DNA from: an uncultured Clostridia bacterium
GTDB lineage: Bacteria; Bacillota; Clostridia; Saccharofermentanales; Saccharofermentanaceae
NCBI GenBank assembly: GCA_947165785.1
Contig: CAMVBS010000004.1
Span: 1 to 64,000 of the forward strand
Length of the DNA: 64,000 bases
Direction: 5' to 3'
The stretch's first letter is position 1. Each line of letters opens with the position of its first letter. Shown here in pieces: positions 1-9,403 of this stretch. Under the pieces are notes generated by a model. That model saw nothing but the letters and a program-made list of their open reading frames with translations, was not told where the DNA came from and did not search any database. The translations under genes were made by a program, and so were the position numbers.

Positions 1-2
1 AA

Positions 3-800
3 GCTTCCGACGGTACGCTTTATCTGGTCATCCATTCCGGCAGCCGTAACCTCGGTAAGCAGGTTGCGGAGCTTTACCAGCACCTTGCAGTTGAACTTCA
101 CAAGGGTAAGGAGGAATACTATGTAAAGCGCGAAGAGATCATCAGGACCTATAAGGAAGAGGGCAGGAGAAAGGAGATCGAAGGAGCACTCAAGGAACTT
201 AACAGAAAATACGAGAGAACGGATCTTAAGATCCCCGAGGCATTGTGCTGGCTCTACGGTTCTTTCCTGGAGGACTATCTCCACGACGTCAAGATCTGCC
301 AGGAGTATGCGACCATGAACCGTGAGCTCATGGCAGATATCATCCTTCAGAAAACGGGTCTTACTAAGGTCAGCGCTTTCCATACAGTCCATAACTATAT
401 CGATACCGATGAGATGATCTTAAGAAAAGGTGCGATCGCTGCACACAAAGGTGAGAAGGTGTTGATACCGATCAACATGCGTGACGGTTCTATCCTTGCA
501 ACAGGCCGCGGCAATCCTGACTGGAACTATTCTGCACCTCACGGTGCGGGTCGTGTCATGTCCAGGAGCAAGGCCAAGGCGACTATCCTTCTGAAAGACT
601 TCGAAAAAGCGATGGAAGGTATCTACACGACTTCGGTCAACGAAGCAACTATCGACGAATCCCCAATGGCTTACAAGTCTTTGGAGGACATAATCGATGT
701 CGTTTCAGAGTCCGTTGATATCATTGAAGTCATCAAGCCGATATTCAATTTCAAGGCTTCCGAGGAAGGTCCTTTCTGGATGAAAAAGAAAGATCAGTAG
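3..800 (+). CDS. rtcB: RtcB family RNA ligase, 5' truncated
   Basis: The reading frame is open from base 3, so the start lies outside the window. Visible motifs are HSGSRNLG near the left edge, FHTVHNYID, RKGAIAAHKGEKVLIP and SAPHGAGRVMSR, all typical of RtcB. In the family the histidine of HGAGR is the residue guanylylated by GTP, and the other conserved His and Cys residues bind manganese. RtcB joins RNA 2',3'-cyclic phosphate or 3'-phosphate ends to 5'-hydroxyl ends; in bacteria it acts in RNA repair. About 265 residues are present, covering the catalytic C-terminal part. The gene ends by overlapping 7 bp with the convergent membrane-protein gene. Family assignment is firm; the biological substrate here is unknown. 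Confidence 0.93.
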   Translation, partial: ASDGTLYLVIHSGSRNLGKQVAELYQHLAVELHKGKEEYYVKREEIIRTYKEEGRRKEIEGALKELNRKYERTDLKIPEALCWLYGSFLEDYLHDVKICQEYATMNRELMADIILQKTGLTKVSAFHTVHNYIDTDEMILRKGAIAAHKGEKVLIPINMRDGSILATGRGNPDWNYSAPHGAGRVMSRSKAKATILLKDFEKAMEGIYTTSVNEATIDESPMAYKSLEDIIDVVSESVDIIEVIKPIFNFKASEEGPFWMKKKDQ

Positions 801-3028
801 ATCTGGTAGACTATCGTATTATTGTCGTCAGGGAAATATGCGACCTGCTTTAAGTTGGTCGCAAAAAACTCTGCGGCATAGATAGCTCTGTCATTATTGT
901 CATGGAGGTCATAGAACTCCGGATCGAAGACAAGATACTTGATCTCACGTTCCCTGCAGTAAGCCTTGAAAGTATCTATATCACCGCCGCATCCTGAGAT
1001 GAGCCACTTGTAGATCTTGTCTCGCTTATCCGTATCATGACCTGCTGACCATGCGTAGTAAGGCCAGCCGTAGTATGACGGACGTCCTGCAAGATAGAAT
1101 CTGTTGACCGACCACATTGGTGTAAGGAATACGTCTGACGGAGAAGTGTTGTGCTCTATCCAGTCAACGAGTTCCGAGTCGGTATTGATGTCGATGTGAT
1201 CCTTATTGAGATTAATGTAAGTGCGCCATTCCACAAGTCCCGTTGCCGTAAGTCCGAGGAGCAGGCAAAGTGCGACGAGAACGGATAATGCCTGAACAGG
1301 GATATATGCGGGGAGAGGAAGTCCGAGCGGTTTTGACGGTTCTTTTTTCTCCTCGTTCATCTTCTGCGCGAGCTCATCATTATCCAGAGGAAGGAGCTCA
1401 GGAAGAACGACACGGTTACGAAGTGCCTTGATTGGAAGTACAAAGAGATTACAAAGAACAGTTGAAACAAAGATGCTCATGAAGATAAGCGAGATCTGTA
1501 TGAACTTGTGATTCGCGAGCATCTCTTTTGTTACTCTGAAATTAAATGCAAATATGAGCGGAAGAAGGAAACATACAACGAGAAGTGAACGGTATACCGG
1601 TTTCTTCTTTATGATGTCCTTGGCAAACCATGCAACCGCAAATATCGCTGCGATCGCGAGCGTGAATCCCGTGATGTAGATAAGGTAGCTCATCTGTCCT
1701 TTGAATGTCTCTGATTCGCTTACGAATCCCTTCTGAAGGGAGAAGGCTACGAGATTCTTGTATGATCCGGAGAATATCCTTGTCTGAACATAGGATGAAC
1801 CGACTGAAAGGACTGCGACTGCAAGGTAGCTTAAACGGTTCTCGCTCATTATCGCCATGCCGAACAGGATAAGAAGACCTGCGATCAGGGCAGAGCCGTG
1901 GATGTAAGGCATTACGAATACGATCACGAGCGCGAGGATGAGATTACTTACAGGGAACAACGGATCGTTCTTTCTCGGGATCCATGCGTTCTTTGAGATG
2001 AACGCTTCCTTGTAGTTGCCGTTCATGATGCTTATGTAAAATCTCCTGACGTGCGGAATGAAAAGTATCACGAGGATAAGTATCATTGCAACACCGAACA
2101 TGAGGTGTCGCTGATTGGCATAAACGTTGATCGCCCAGATTCCCCAGTTGTCATATGGCGTGTCATTAAACCATCTGTATGAATTCTTCAGAAGGTCGAA
2201 GATCATGGTCGTTGTGTATTGGTGTTTGATGCAGTCACCGATAAGTGAGAAGACGTTAAAAGAACTTCTGAAAAGTACCAGGACAGGTGCCAGCAAAAAC
2301 CCGAGTCTCCTGCTGCTTAAAAGAACAGTGAGAAGTCCCAGGAGCATGAAGCAGCTTACCATCGCGATGATCGACGGAAGGTTAAGTGCGTAGTCGATCG
2401 GAAGCCCCAGAAATTCGAGGACTCCGCAGAAAAAGTAGAAGAAAAAGTGGTACTGGATGCCGTCTCCCGAGTAGTGCATATACTGTGTCGGGAAGTTTGA
2501 GGATACGCCGAATGAGGAAGTTATGGCAGTATGCGGTGCCAGATCCGAGAAGGTCGTGAAGCCGTTTTCGAGAATACCGTTATTGATCCTGAATGTATAG
2601 AAGAAAAGAAATGCGGAGATCGCGGTAAAAAATACGATCGACAATCCGTAGAAGACAGTTGTTACGATGGAATTGTCATAGTCAGGGATCTTGCTGTTCT
2701 TCTCGATCTTTCTTTTTTTGTTGCGGCCGATCAGGACGAAGATCACGTAGCACATCAAAGTTGCAGTGACAGCCGTTCCTGCGGTTATGGGGCCCTGACG
2801 TGTGAGAACTTTGGAAAATCCGAGCGACAGGTAATAGTCAGCAAAAGATGCGATGGAGATGCCGACGATGAAACCTGCAGGGACCTTAAAGAGAAGTTCA
2901 GGGATGTTACTAAGTGACTTTTTGTTCGGTGCAATGGCAACGAATAATCGTCTTACATCCGGTACCAGAAATGACACCAGTTCGTAACCGAAAAAAGCAC
3001 ACAAGATAATGAACAGGATCCCTAACAT
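794..3028 (-). CDS. Polytopic membrane protein, GT-C glycosyltransferase-like
   Basis: A 744-residue protein with about 13 to 14 predicted membrane helices spread from the N-terminus to about residue 610, then a roughly 130-residue soluble tail. The tail begins ELVDWIEHNTSPSDVFLTP, a pattern common in the extracytoplasmic C-terminal domain of GT-C type (polyprenyl-phosphate-sugar dependent) glycosyltransferases and YfhO-like proteins. I infer a role in envelope glycan or lipid modification, but see no definitive family signature. The frame extends 13 codons further upstream; I chose the ATG at 3028 because GAGGAG lies 5 to 6 bases before it. It is transcribed divergently from ddl and overlaps the end of rtcB by 7 bp. 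Confidence 0.75.
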   Translation of the reverse strand: MLGILFIILCAFFGYELVSFLVPDVRRLFVAIAPNKKSLSNIPELLFKVPAGFIVGISIASFADYYLSLGFSKVLTRQGPITAGTAVTATLMCYVIFVLIGRNKKRKIEKNSKIPDYDNSIVTTVFYGLSIVFFTAISAFLFFYTFRINNGILENGFTTFSDLAPHTAITSSFGVSSNFPTQYMHYSGDGIQYHFFFYFFCGVLEFLGLPIDYALNLPSIIAMVSCFMLLGLLTVLLSSRRLGFLLAPVLVLFRSSFNVFSLIGDCIKHQYTTTMIFDLLKNSYRWFNDTPYDNWGIWAINVYANQRHLMFGVAMILILVILFIPHVRRFYISIMNGNYKEAFISKNAWIPRKNDPLFPVSNLILALVIVFVMPYIHGSALIAGLLILFGMAIMSENRLSYLAVAVLSVGSSYVQTRIFSGSYKNLVAFSLQKGFVSESETFKGQMSYLIYITGFTLAIAAIFAVAWFAKDIIKKKPVYRSLLVVCFLLPLIFAFNFRVTKEMLANHKFIQISLIFMSIFVSTVLCNLFVLPIKALRNRVVLPELLPLDNDELAQKMNEEKKEPSKPLGLPLPAYIPVQALSVLVALCLLLGLTATGLVEWRTYINLNKDHIDINTDSELVDWIEHNTSPSDVFLTPMWSVNRFYLAGRPSYYGWPYYAWSAGHDTDKRDKIYKWLISGCGGDIDTFKAYCREREIKYLVFDPEFYDLHDNNDRAIYAAEFFATNLKQVAYFPDDNNTIVYQIY

Positions 3029-3048
3029 ATAAACTCCTCTGTTTTTAA

Positions 3049-3077
3049 TATATACATATCTTATCAAAACGTCACAA
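3049..3077 (-). promoter_or_regulatory. Sigma-A-type promoter of the membrane-protein gene
   Basis: On the minus strand TTGTGA (3077-3072) and TATATA (3054-3049) are separated by 17 bases, about 20 bases before the start codon at 3028. Read by eye; no start-site data. Confidence 0.5.
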
Positions 3078-3146
3078 AGGCAAAAAATACAATAATGTTA
3101 CGTTAAGTATACAGTTCTGTAAAACCTTGGTATCTCGGCTTTTTGG

Positions 3147-3167
3147 CTCGAAAAAGAATGCTACAAT
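3147..3167 (+). promoter_or_regulatory. Extended -10 promoter of ddl, with CTCGAAAAAG element
   Basis: TGcTACAAT (3159-3167) is an extended -10 box, without a good -35. A copy of the recurrent CTCGAAAAAG element (3147-3156) sits just upstream in the would-be spacer. The ddl start codon follows 39 bases later. Confidence 0.5.
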
Positions 3168-3205
3168 CCTTAAAAATCAAAGTGTTTTTAAGGAGCTTTA
3201 TCGCC

Positions 3206-4252
3206 ATGAAGATCGTAGTTTTGGCGGGTGGTCTCAGCCCGGAAAGAGATGTCTCGAAAACATCAGCAAGCCTTATCGCAAATGCTCTTCTCACAAAGGG
3301 TCACAAAGTAGCGGTGGTCGACCTCTATGAAGGTGTCGAGGAAGGCGTATCATTGGATTCGATCTTCAGGGAAGGAACTGACTCTCTTTTCAGCTATGAG
3401 ATCCCTGAGACAGAGCCTGATCTCGAAGCACTTATCCAAAGCTTCGGAGGAAGAAGAGAGTGGCTCGGACCTCGTGTCATCGAGATCTGTAAGTTCGCCG
3501 ATTCCGTATTCCTCGGACTTCACGGATCACACGGCGAGAATGGCCAGCTTCAGGCAGTTCTCGATGCCCATAACATTGCTTACACAGGTTCAGGTTACCT
3601 CGGATGCGCACTTGCAATGGATAAGGATATCTCCAAGGCTATCATCGCATCACGCGGAATTAAGACGGCAAAATGGATCGTTAAGCCTGCCGAGCAGATC
3701 GATATCGATGAGATCAAGAATACGATCGGTATCCCTTGTGTCGTTAAGCCGATCGGTTGCGGAAGCAGCTGCGGCGTTTCCATCGTTAAGACGGATGACG
3801 AGTTTAACAAGGCTATCTCATATGCTGCAAGCTACAAGCAGGAAGTATTGATCGAAGCATTCATCACAGGTCGTGAGATCACTGTCGGTGTAGTAAATGA
3901 TGAAGCACTTCCTATAATCGAGATCATTCCTCATGAAGGTTTCTACGATTACAAGAACAAATACCAGGCAGGACTTACGGATCATATCTGTCCTGCAAAG
4001 TTTACTGATGAACAGACAAAGCGTGCACAGGGTCTCGCAGTCGAGATCTTCAAGGCGCTTCGCATGAAGGCATACGGAAGGATCGACATGATCTATGACG
4101 AGAAGGTCGATGATTTCTGGTTTATCGAAGCCAATAATCTCCCGGGTATGACAAACACGAGTCTCGTTCCTGATGCCGCAAAGGTTGCAGGTATCAGCTA
4201 CGAAGATCTCTGCGATCGTATCGCAAGATCATGCGGAAACGGCAAAATCTGA
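3206..4252 (+). CDS. ddl: D-alanine--D-alanine ligase
   Basis: A 348-residue ATP-grasp enzyme that joins two D-alanines with ATP in the cytoplasm, supplying the dipeptide for peptidoglycan precursors. The N-terminus VVLAGGLSPERDVS, the central CVVKPIGCGSSCGVSIV and EAFITGREITVGV segments, YKNKYQAGLTDHICPA, and the metal-binding ending FWFIEANNLPGMTNTSLVP follow the Ddl pattern. Length matches the family. The frame is open 21 codons upstream, but ATG 3206 has AAGGAG at 3190-3195 and gives the conserved N-terminus. The flavoprotein gene follows after 17 bases, so the two are probably co-transcribed. Some Ddl-like ligases use other acceptors; nothing here suggests a D-Ala-D-Lac type, but this cannot be settled by eye. 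Confidence 0.9.
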   Translation: MKIVVLAGGLSPERDVSKTSASLIANALLTKGHKVAVVDLYEGVEEGVSLDSIFREGTDSLFSYEIPETEPDLEALIQSFGGRREWLGPRVIEICKFADSVFLGLHGSHGENGQLQAVLDAHNIAYTGSGYLGCALAMDKDISKAIIASRGIKTAKWIVKPAEQIDIDEIKNTIGIPCVVKPIGCGSSCGVSIVKTDDEFNKAISYAASYKQEVLIEAFITGREITVGVVNDEALPIIEIIPHEGFYDYKNKYQAGLTDHICPAKFTDEQTKRAQGLAVEIFKALRMKAYGRIDMIYDEKVDDFWFIEANNLPGMTNTSLVPDAAKVAGISYEDLCDRIARSCGNGKI

Positions 4253-4269
4253 TCATCAGGGGTTAGTAA

Positions 4270-5520
4270 GTGAAGGAAGGAAAAGTCAGGGTCGGAATAA
4301 TCGGAGGAGGTGCTGCAGGTCTTTTTACGGCTTGTCAGCTGAACAGACTACGCGGAAGTTCCGACATAGACATCACCATAATCGAGAAGACATCCGTGCT
4401 CGGCAAGAAGCTTACGCTTACGGGCCACGGACGTTGCAACATAACTAACAGGAAGGAACCTTCGGAATTCAAGAAGGGACTTCATGAAGCAGGTAATTTT
4501 CTTTACCCGGCGATAAAGGAATTCAGTCCGGATGACACGGTGAAATTTTTCGAGAAGGATCTCGGACTTAAGCTCAAAGAGGAAGACAATAACAGGATGT
4601 TTCCGGTGTGTGACAGCGCGGTCAAGGTGCGCGACACACTGGTATCCTACATCTCGGACAACGTAAGGATCATATGCGATTCCAAGGTTCTCGACATCGC
4701 CAAGGGGGAGGACTTCGAGGTGTATACCACAAAAGGTGACATGCACTTTGACGTACTCGTTTTATCATGCGGAGGCGGCTCGTTCCCTGAGACGGGATCG
4801 ACGGGAGATTCCTACATCTTCGCGACCGGTCTCGGGCATACAGTCGTTCCCATCCGCGCAGCTCTGGCACCCGTGAAGGTCGATGCAAAGGCAAGAGAAT
4901 TCACATCGGCATTGAGCGGAGTATCTGTAAATGCCAATGCATCACTCTACTGCTCGGGAAGCAGATCCGCATCATCTGAAGGTGACGTGCTCTTTGCTGA
5001 CTTTGGTCTGACAGGTCCTGCCATCATGGAGCTCTCGCGTGAGATCCCGACGGATATTGCCGACATGAACGGTTGGATCGAACTTGATTTCACGCCTTTC
5101 ATGAGCGACGAGCAGATCGATAAGGAATTCCAGAAACTCATCAATGAGCATCCTGATACGAAAGTATCCACACTTGCATCCAAGTTCGTCCCTTCATCAG
5201 TATCCAGGGAACTTACCGCGCGTGCCAAGGTCACGGATCTTTATGCCCAGAACTTTACCAAGCAGAACAGGAAGGCTCTCTGTAAAGAGATCAAGCATCT
5301 GGAACTCGGCATCGACGAAGCTCCTTCACTTGAGCGTGCCTATGTTACCCGCGGCGGAGTAGTTCTTAAGGAAGTCGACCGTAAGACCATGCAATCCAAG
5401 ATCGTTCCGGGTCTTTATATCATCGGCGAGGCGCTCGACATCGACGGCATAAGCGGCGGTTATAACCTTCAGTGCTGCATGAGCGAGGCTTATGTTGTAA
5501 GCAGGAGCATACTCGGCTGA
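4270..5520 (+). CDS. HI0933/YhiN-type NAD(P)/FAD-dependent oxidoreductase
   Basis: A 416-residue flavoprotein. The N-terminal VGIIGGGAAGLFTACQL is the dinucleotide-binding Rossmann motif (GxGxxG), followed by GKKLTLTGHGRCNITN, a hallmark of the HI0933/YhiN family. The C-terminal GLYIIGEALDIDGISGGYNLQ is the second FAD-contacting motif of the same family. Length is typical. The physiological substrate of these proteins is not established. Translation starts at a GTG, with AGGGG 7 to 11 bases upstream, 17 bases after ddl; the two form a likely operon with no obvious functional link. Confidence 0.85.
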   Translation: MKEGKVRVGIIGGGAAGLFTACQLNRLRGSSDIDITIIEKTSVLGKKLTLTGHGRCNITNRKEPSEFKKGLHEAGNFLYPAIKEFSPDDTVKFFEKDLGLKLKEEDNNRMFPVCDSAVKVRDTLVSYISDNVRIICDSKVLDIAKGEDFEVYTTKGDMHFDVLVLSCGGGSFPETGSTGDSYIFATGLGHTVVPIRAALAPVKVDAKAREFTSALSGVSVNANASLYCSGSRSASSEGDVLFADFGLTGPAIMELSREIPTDIADMNGWIELDFTPFMSDEQIDKEFQKLINEHPDTKVSTLASKFVPSSVSRELTARAKVTDLYAQNFTKQNRKALCKEIKHLELGIDEAPSLERAYVTRGGVVLKEVDRKTMQSKIVPGLYIIGEALDIDGISGGYNLQCCMSEAYVVSRSILG

Positions 5521-5548
5521 ATCCCTTAGTAAAAATACTGATATTTTT

Positions 5549-5559
5549 TCTCGAAAAAG
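5549..5559. repeat. Intergenic TCTCGAAAAAG element
   Basis: A full copy of the recurrent 11-mer, in the 142-base gap between the flavoprotein and zinc-ribbon genes. Function unknown. Confidence 0.45.
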
Positions 5560-5662
5560 ATAGCAGATTACCCCATTCAAGGTTTAAAATATCTGCATGA
5601 GGGTCAAATGCTTTTTACATTGCGATTCTTTGTGAATATGTGTTATGTGAGGGGGACATACC

Positions 5663-6400
5663 ATGGCTTTTTGCAGCAAATGCGGTCTGAAACTGGAAGA
5701 GGGGGATCTGTTCTGTCCAAAGTGCGGAGCGAAGGCAAGGATATTAGAGGAAACAGCAGGTCAGGAGCCTTCCAAGGCACCTGTTGAAGAGGTCAAAGAA
5801 CCTGTACAGGAAGCTTCGGTGCCTGTTACGATCTCCAAGGGTGAGGCCATAAGAAGACTGGAAAGATACAGGAAGAATCTTGTTAATCAAAAGCAGCTCA
5901 GAGAGAAGAAGACATCGCTTGCTTCCCGTGCTGATTCGAGGGAGCGTCCGATGCTTTCCGAGAGTGCCCCGTTCATTAAATTCTACTGGAAATTCATCCT
6001 TATCGGTGTGCTCATTATCATGGCGGGTTATATCCTTATGATCATATCTGCTCTGAAAGGCTGGGGTTTTGAAACCATGCTCTTTTTATGGGGAGGTATC
6101 ATAGGAGGACTGATCACAATCCTTGTAGGTATAGGTGCGGCTAAGAGAAGCCAGAGAGCTGCTGTCTATGTGATAAAAGAACATAACGGTAAGATAAAGA
6201 GAAGCCGGCAAAGTGCCGAAGAGCTTTCTAAGGTATCAAGCGAATTATCAAGAGTTGACAAACTCATAAGAGAGGACTGTGAGATGGTCCCAATGAATTA
6301 CAGGACCGCAGATAAGATATCCAAACTTATCATGGTATTCAAAGGTCCTGATGTGAATACCATTGAGGAAGCGATCGCTAAGCTTGAGAATAAAAAGTGA
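5663..6400 (+). CDS. Zinc-ribbon membrane protein
   Basis: A 245-residue protein. An N-terminal zinc ribbon has two CxxC pairs (FCSKCGLKLEEGDLFCPKCG), followed by an acidic linker, a basic segment around residues 70-100, two predicted membrane helices (about 112-130 and 140-160), and a helical charged C-terminus. This layout is common among uncharacterised Clostridia membrane proteins and does not define a function. Translation begins at ATG 5663 after the G-run GAGGGGGA. The WG-repeat lipoprotein gene follows after 29 bases, so both probably belong to one operon. It is one of three zinc-ribbon membrane proteins in the window (also at 9.4 and 17.7 kb), which share little beyond the ribbon. 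Confidence 0.75.
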   Translation: MAFCSKCGLKLEEGDLFCPKCGAKARILEETAGQEPSKAPVEEVKEPVQEASVPVTISKGEAIRRLERYRKNLVNQKQLREKKTSLASRADSRERPMLSESAPFIKFYWKFILIGVLIIMAGYILMIISALKGWGFETMLFLWGGIIGGLITILVGIGAAKRSQRAAVYVIKEHNGKIKRSRQSAEELSKVSSELSRVDKLIREDCEMVPMNYRTADKISKLIMVFKGPDVNTIEEAIAKLENKK

Positions 6401-6429
6401 TTAACTTAAATATTAGGGGGAATTAAGTT

Positions 6430-8391
6430 ATGAAGCATTTAAAAGGAATCTATGGGTTAAGAAGAAAATCTGTGGCGATCGTTCTTATCGGTTGTCTGGT
6501 TGCTTCATCGTTATTGGTCTTCGCGGGATGTAACAGCGGAAATAAAAAGCGTACCAGAAGAAGTCATGATGATGACGATGAAGAGGAAATCGTAACAGAA
6601 ACAGTAGAGACTACTACTGTCGAGACCACTTTGGAAACAACGGCAGCTACAACTGAAGTAACTACTGCTGCGACAACGACAGAACCTGTCATTACCGAAC
6701 CGGAGAGAGCCGTTACAGGCAAATTCGATATAGAGAGAAACCTTGTATGTACTCACAGAGGATTTTCTGAAGGACTTTGCTGGGTTGAATATAAGGCTAA
6801 TGATAAAGAAAAGCTCGGTGTCATGAATAAGGATGGAGAATTAATCTATTCGATCGGAGTACATGATATATCCAAACGTATCGATCAGGAATTCAACTAC
6901 AGAGTATGTTGTACGGATTTTGAAAATGGACACAGTGTTATCTTTCCCAAAGGAAGTTATGGTGACATATCTAACGCAGGTTTTATCATTATAGACAGTG
7001 AGGGAAACGAAGTTCTTGTCAAAGACAATAGTGATGCTGCTGAGAAATGGTACTATCTCGGAACTTATAATGGTGAATTCCTTGTGGCTCACTATCGTGC
7101 TGATTTTTCTCATAGCGGGATCAATATTGAAGTTATAGATGCAACGGGTAGTGTAATTGCTGATGATATCTATGAATATACGTGTAATGGTGCCCCTTCT
7201 GAATGTGGATTAGCAAGGGATATGGGTGAAGGTATATTTGAGCTTTCTCTTTATGGGTCCTCTTATTATATCAATATGAATGAGTATACTTACTTGTATC
7301 CTGACGGTCGTAGGTTAGAGACGTCTCTGTATAATGGTACAGCCTATATGACTGGAAAAGTTGAGTGCGTCACACTCGATGATCTTAAAAATCAGGAATC
7401 TCTGGATGCTTATTTATCCGAAGCAACAGACATGACAGATGGATATGGTTTCGCACAGCGAGTTGGTGGCGGATACTTTTGGTGTAGTGGACCACAGGGT
7501 GAAGGTTTTTATTCCTATGATCGTTCAGTATTTATTGAGATTCCTGCCGTATCTGATGAAGTGTATTTCAAGTATTGCGGTCATTTTAGTGGCGGATATG
7601 CACCGGTTTATTATTTGGGTGCAGACAACCAGACATATTTTACCCTTCTTAAAGAGGATGGGACATTTGCTTTTGATCCTTTGATTTGTCAAGACCCGGG
7701 TTTTTGGGATTCTCACTATGATCCGGATTCTTGGAATGGTTATACTCCTGTTTGGATGAGTGATGATTATTCATACAGTATTGTGACTCCTGAGGGAAAG
7801 ATCCTCGACCCCGGTGTGGATGATCTCTCATGCATCGGAAATGATGCCAAGATCAAGGATTGTTATTCCGGATCGCCTATTGATCTTGATAATTCATATA
7901 TTGTTTCGGATGGATTCTTTAATACAGATTATCTGAATAAATCTGTATTCTCCGATGGTGACTCTGCAGAATCTGCATATTGTTCCGGTTCTTTTGCATA
8001 TGTAAATCTCGCAGGAAGAAAGAAGATAACAGAAGTAACTGAATATGAAGATCTCAATAAGATCTTTATATACCATACGCGTGTAAACAACATGCAAGAT
8101 GATTTCGAGACCAATATGAAGAAGTTAGACAAAGAAGATGAGAGAGTATATCACTTCAAGGTCGGCGGTCTATACATGGATGAGACGGTCCCGATCTACT
8201 ATAAGTCGACTCTTTCTGACGGAACAGTTACGGAAGGTAAGTTTGATACTCCTGTCAGCGGCGATTCTGATCTGTATGTATACTGGACTTTCGATGATCC
8301 TGCAAATGTAACAGTTACATCCGAGACATTCAGTGTCTACAGATCTGATACTGATGAACTTTTGGGTACGATGTATGTTGAGTTTAACTGA
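6430..8391 (+). CDS. Secreted lipoprotein with WG-like repeats
   Basis: A 653-residue lipoprotein. Residues 1-35 form a signal peptide ending in the lipobox FAGC; a stretch of basic then acidic residues and a Thr/Glu-rich linker (about residues 55-95) follows. The ectodomain begins with segments such as FSEGLCWVEY and KLGVMNKDGELIYSI, which match the loose pattern of WG repeats (aromatic-SEGLA, then GxIDxxGxxV). Similar segments recur (IIIDSEGNEVLV, SYSIVTPEGKIL), suggesting a beta-propeller or solenoid. The last 100 residues look like a separate beta domain. Function unknown; probably a surface or periplasm-facing binding protein. The start follows a G-run ribosome-binding site (AGGGGG, 6415-6420). 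Confidence 0.75.
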   Translation: MKHLKGIYGLRRKSVAIVLIGCLVASSLLVFAGCNSGNKKRTRRSHDDDDEEEIVTETVETTTVETTLETTAATTEVTTAATTTEPVITEPERAVTGKFDIERNLVCTHRGFSEGLCWVEYKANDKEKLGVMNKDGELIYSIGVHDISKRIDQEFNYRVCCTDFENGHSVIFPKGSYGDISNAGFIIIDSEGNEVLVKDNSDAAEKWYYLGTYNGEFLVAHYRADFSHSGINIEVIDATGSVIADDIYEYTCNGAPSECGLARDMGEGIFELSLYGSSYYINMNEYTYLYPDGRRLETSLYNGTAYMTGKVECVTLDDLKNQESLDAYLSEATDMTDGYGFAQRVGGGYFWCSGPQGEGFYSYDRSVFIEIPAVSDEVYFKYCGHFSGGYAPVYYLGADNQTYFTLLKEDGTFAFDPLICQDPGFWDSHYDPDSWNGYTPVWMSDDYSYSIVTPEGKILDPGVDDLSCIGNDAKIKDCYSGSPIDLDNSYIVSDGFFNTDYLNKSVFSDGDSAESAYCSGSFAYVNLAGRKKITEVTEYEDLNKIFIYHTRVNNMQDDFETNMKKLDKEDERVYHFKVGGLYMDETVPIYYKSTLSDGTVTEGKFDTPVSGDSDLYVYWTFDDPANVTVTSETFSVYRSDTDELLGTMYVEFN

Positions 8392-8446
8392 CAAATGAGT
8401 TATCGTATGATCTGCTGATAAAAACTCATTAAAGGAAACACCAACT

Positions 8447-8833
8447 ATGACAAGGATTATTAAAAAGACTATTGCGGCCATGATCATGCTTTCCATGACA
8501 TTGGCCTTGACGGCATGCGGCAAAGAAAAGATCGTAAAGGAATGCACCTGGGGTGAGGAGGATTTCAAGATCAAGTATGTCAAGACAACCGAAAGCGAGA
8601 GTGGCGATAAAGCGGTAATAAGACTTAAGATCGTTATGGACAAAGACGGCATGCCGGTAGACTTTTTCGAGAAGAATGTCGAAGACGGTAACCTCAAGAT
8701 CAAAGATGAAAAACCTAGCCAGTTCTACAATTATACAAAGACCAAGCAGGGAAATATCGCAGAAGCCAACATGAGTTTCTTTATGCCGAAGGACTATGTT
8801 TTTGACGCCAACGATATAATCGTTAATGAATAA
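8447..8833 (+). CDS. Small lipoprotein, unknown function
   Basis: A 128-residue protein with a signal peptide and lipobox LTAC at about residues 20-24, leaving a mature chain of about 105 residues rich in charged residues and predicted beta strands. I do not recognise the family. It lies 55 bases after the WG-repeat lipoprotein, in the same direction, with GGAAA before ATG 8447. Unlike its neighbour it has no Thr-rich linker. Cleavage at Cys24 is the only property I can support. Confidence 0.65.
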   Translation: MTRIIKKTIAAMIMLSMTLALTACGKEKIVKECTWGEEDFKIKYVKTTESESGDKAVIRLKIVMDKDGMPVDFFEKNVEDGNLKIKDEKPSQFYNYTKTKQGNIAEANMSFFMPKDYVFDANDIIVNE

Positions 8834-8840
8834 TACTCTG

Positions 8841-8869
8841 TTGTAAGATAACTTTTCTTACGATAAAAT
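8841..8869 (+). promoter_or_regulatory. Promoter of the dCMP deaminase gene
   Basis: TTGTAA (8841-8846) and TAAAAT (8864-8869) are separated by exactly 17 bases. A small hairpin GTAAGA/TCTTAC occupies the spacer. Confidence 0.6.
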
Positions 8870-8905
8870 CAAAACATCTTTATCGAATACGGAGTGGCAC
8901 TTGTT

Positions 8906-9385
8906 ATGAAAAGAAGCGACTATATCTCCTGGGATGAATATTTCATGGGCGTTGCGAGCCTGTCGGCTCAGCGCAGCAAGGATCCCAGCACACAGGTTGG
9001 CGCGTGCATCGTCAATGAAGAGAACCGCATTATGACCGTAGGTTATAACGGAATGCCCCGCGGATGTTCCGATGATGAATTCCCGTGGGAGAGGGAAGGC
9101 GGAATGCTCGATACGAAGTATGCTTTCGTCTGCCATGCCGAGATGAATGCCATCTTGAACTGCGGTACGGCTGATCTTCGTAATACCAGGGTATATGTTA
9201 CTTTGTTCCCGTGCCGTGAGTGCACCAAGGCTCTCATCCAGAAGGGCATCAAGGAAGTCATCTATTTCAGCGACAAGTATCATGATACCGAAGATGCCAT
9301 CGCAGCACGTAAGATGCTCGATGCTGCAGGTGTTGTATATAAGCCGTATGAGCCTACTGGCAGAAGTATAAATCTAGACGTATAA
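8906..9385 (+). CDS. dCMP deaminase (ComEB-like)
   Basis: A 159-residue cytidine/deoxycytidylate deaminase fold protein. Zinc-ligand motifs are CHAEMNAI (His and the catalytic Glu) and PCRECTK (two Cys). [13 protein letters not shown] and [18 protein letters not shown] are the substrate-binding signatures of deoxycytidylate deaminases. It would convert dCMP to dUMP for thymidylate synthesis in the cytoplasm. A GTG at 8894 is possible but overlaps the ribosome-binding site CGGAG; ATG 8906 gives the conserved N-terminus. It has its own promoter and is followed closely by a zinc-ribbon gene (18 bases). Confidence 0.9.
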   Translation: MKRSDYISWDEYFMGVASLSAQRSKDPSTQVGACIVNEENRIMTVGYNGMPRGCSDDEFPWEREGGMLDTKYAFVCHAEMNAILNCGTADLRNTRVYVTLFPCRECTKALIQKGIKEVIYFSDKYHDTEDAIAARKMLDAAGVVYKPYEPTGRSINLDV

Positions 9386-9403
9386 AAATCGGAGGGTATG
9401 AAT

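Noticed and set aside
8394-8430. AATGAGTT/AACTCATT hairpin between two lipoprotein genes
   Set aside because: Only 8 bp with a 21-base loop and no T-run; could occur by chance.
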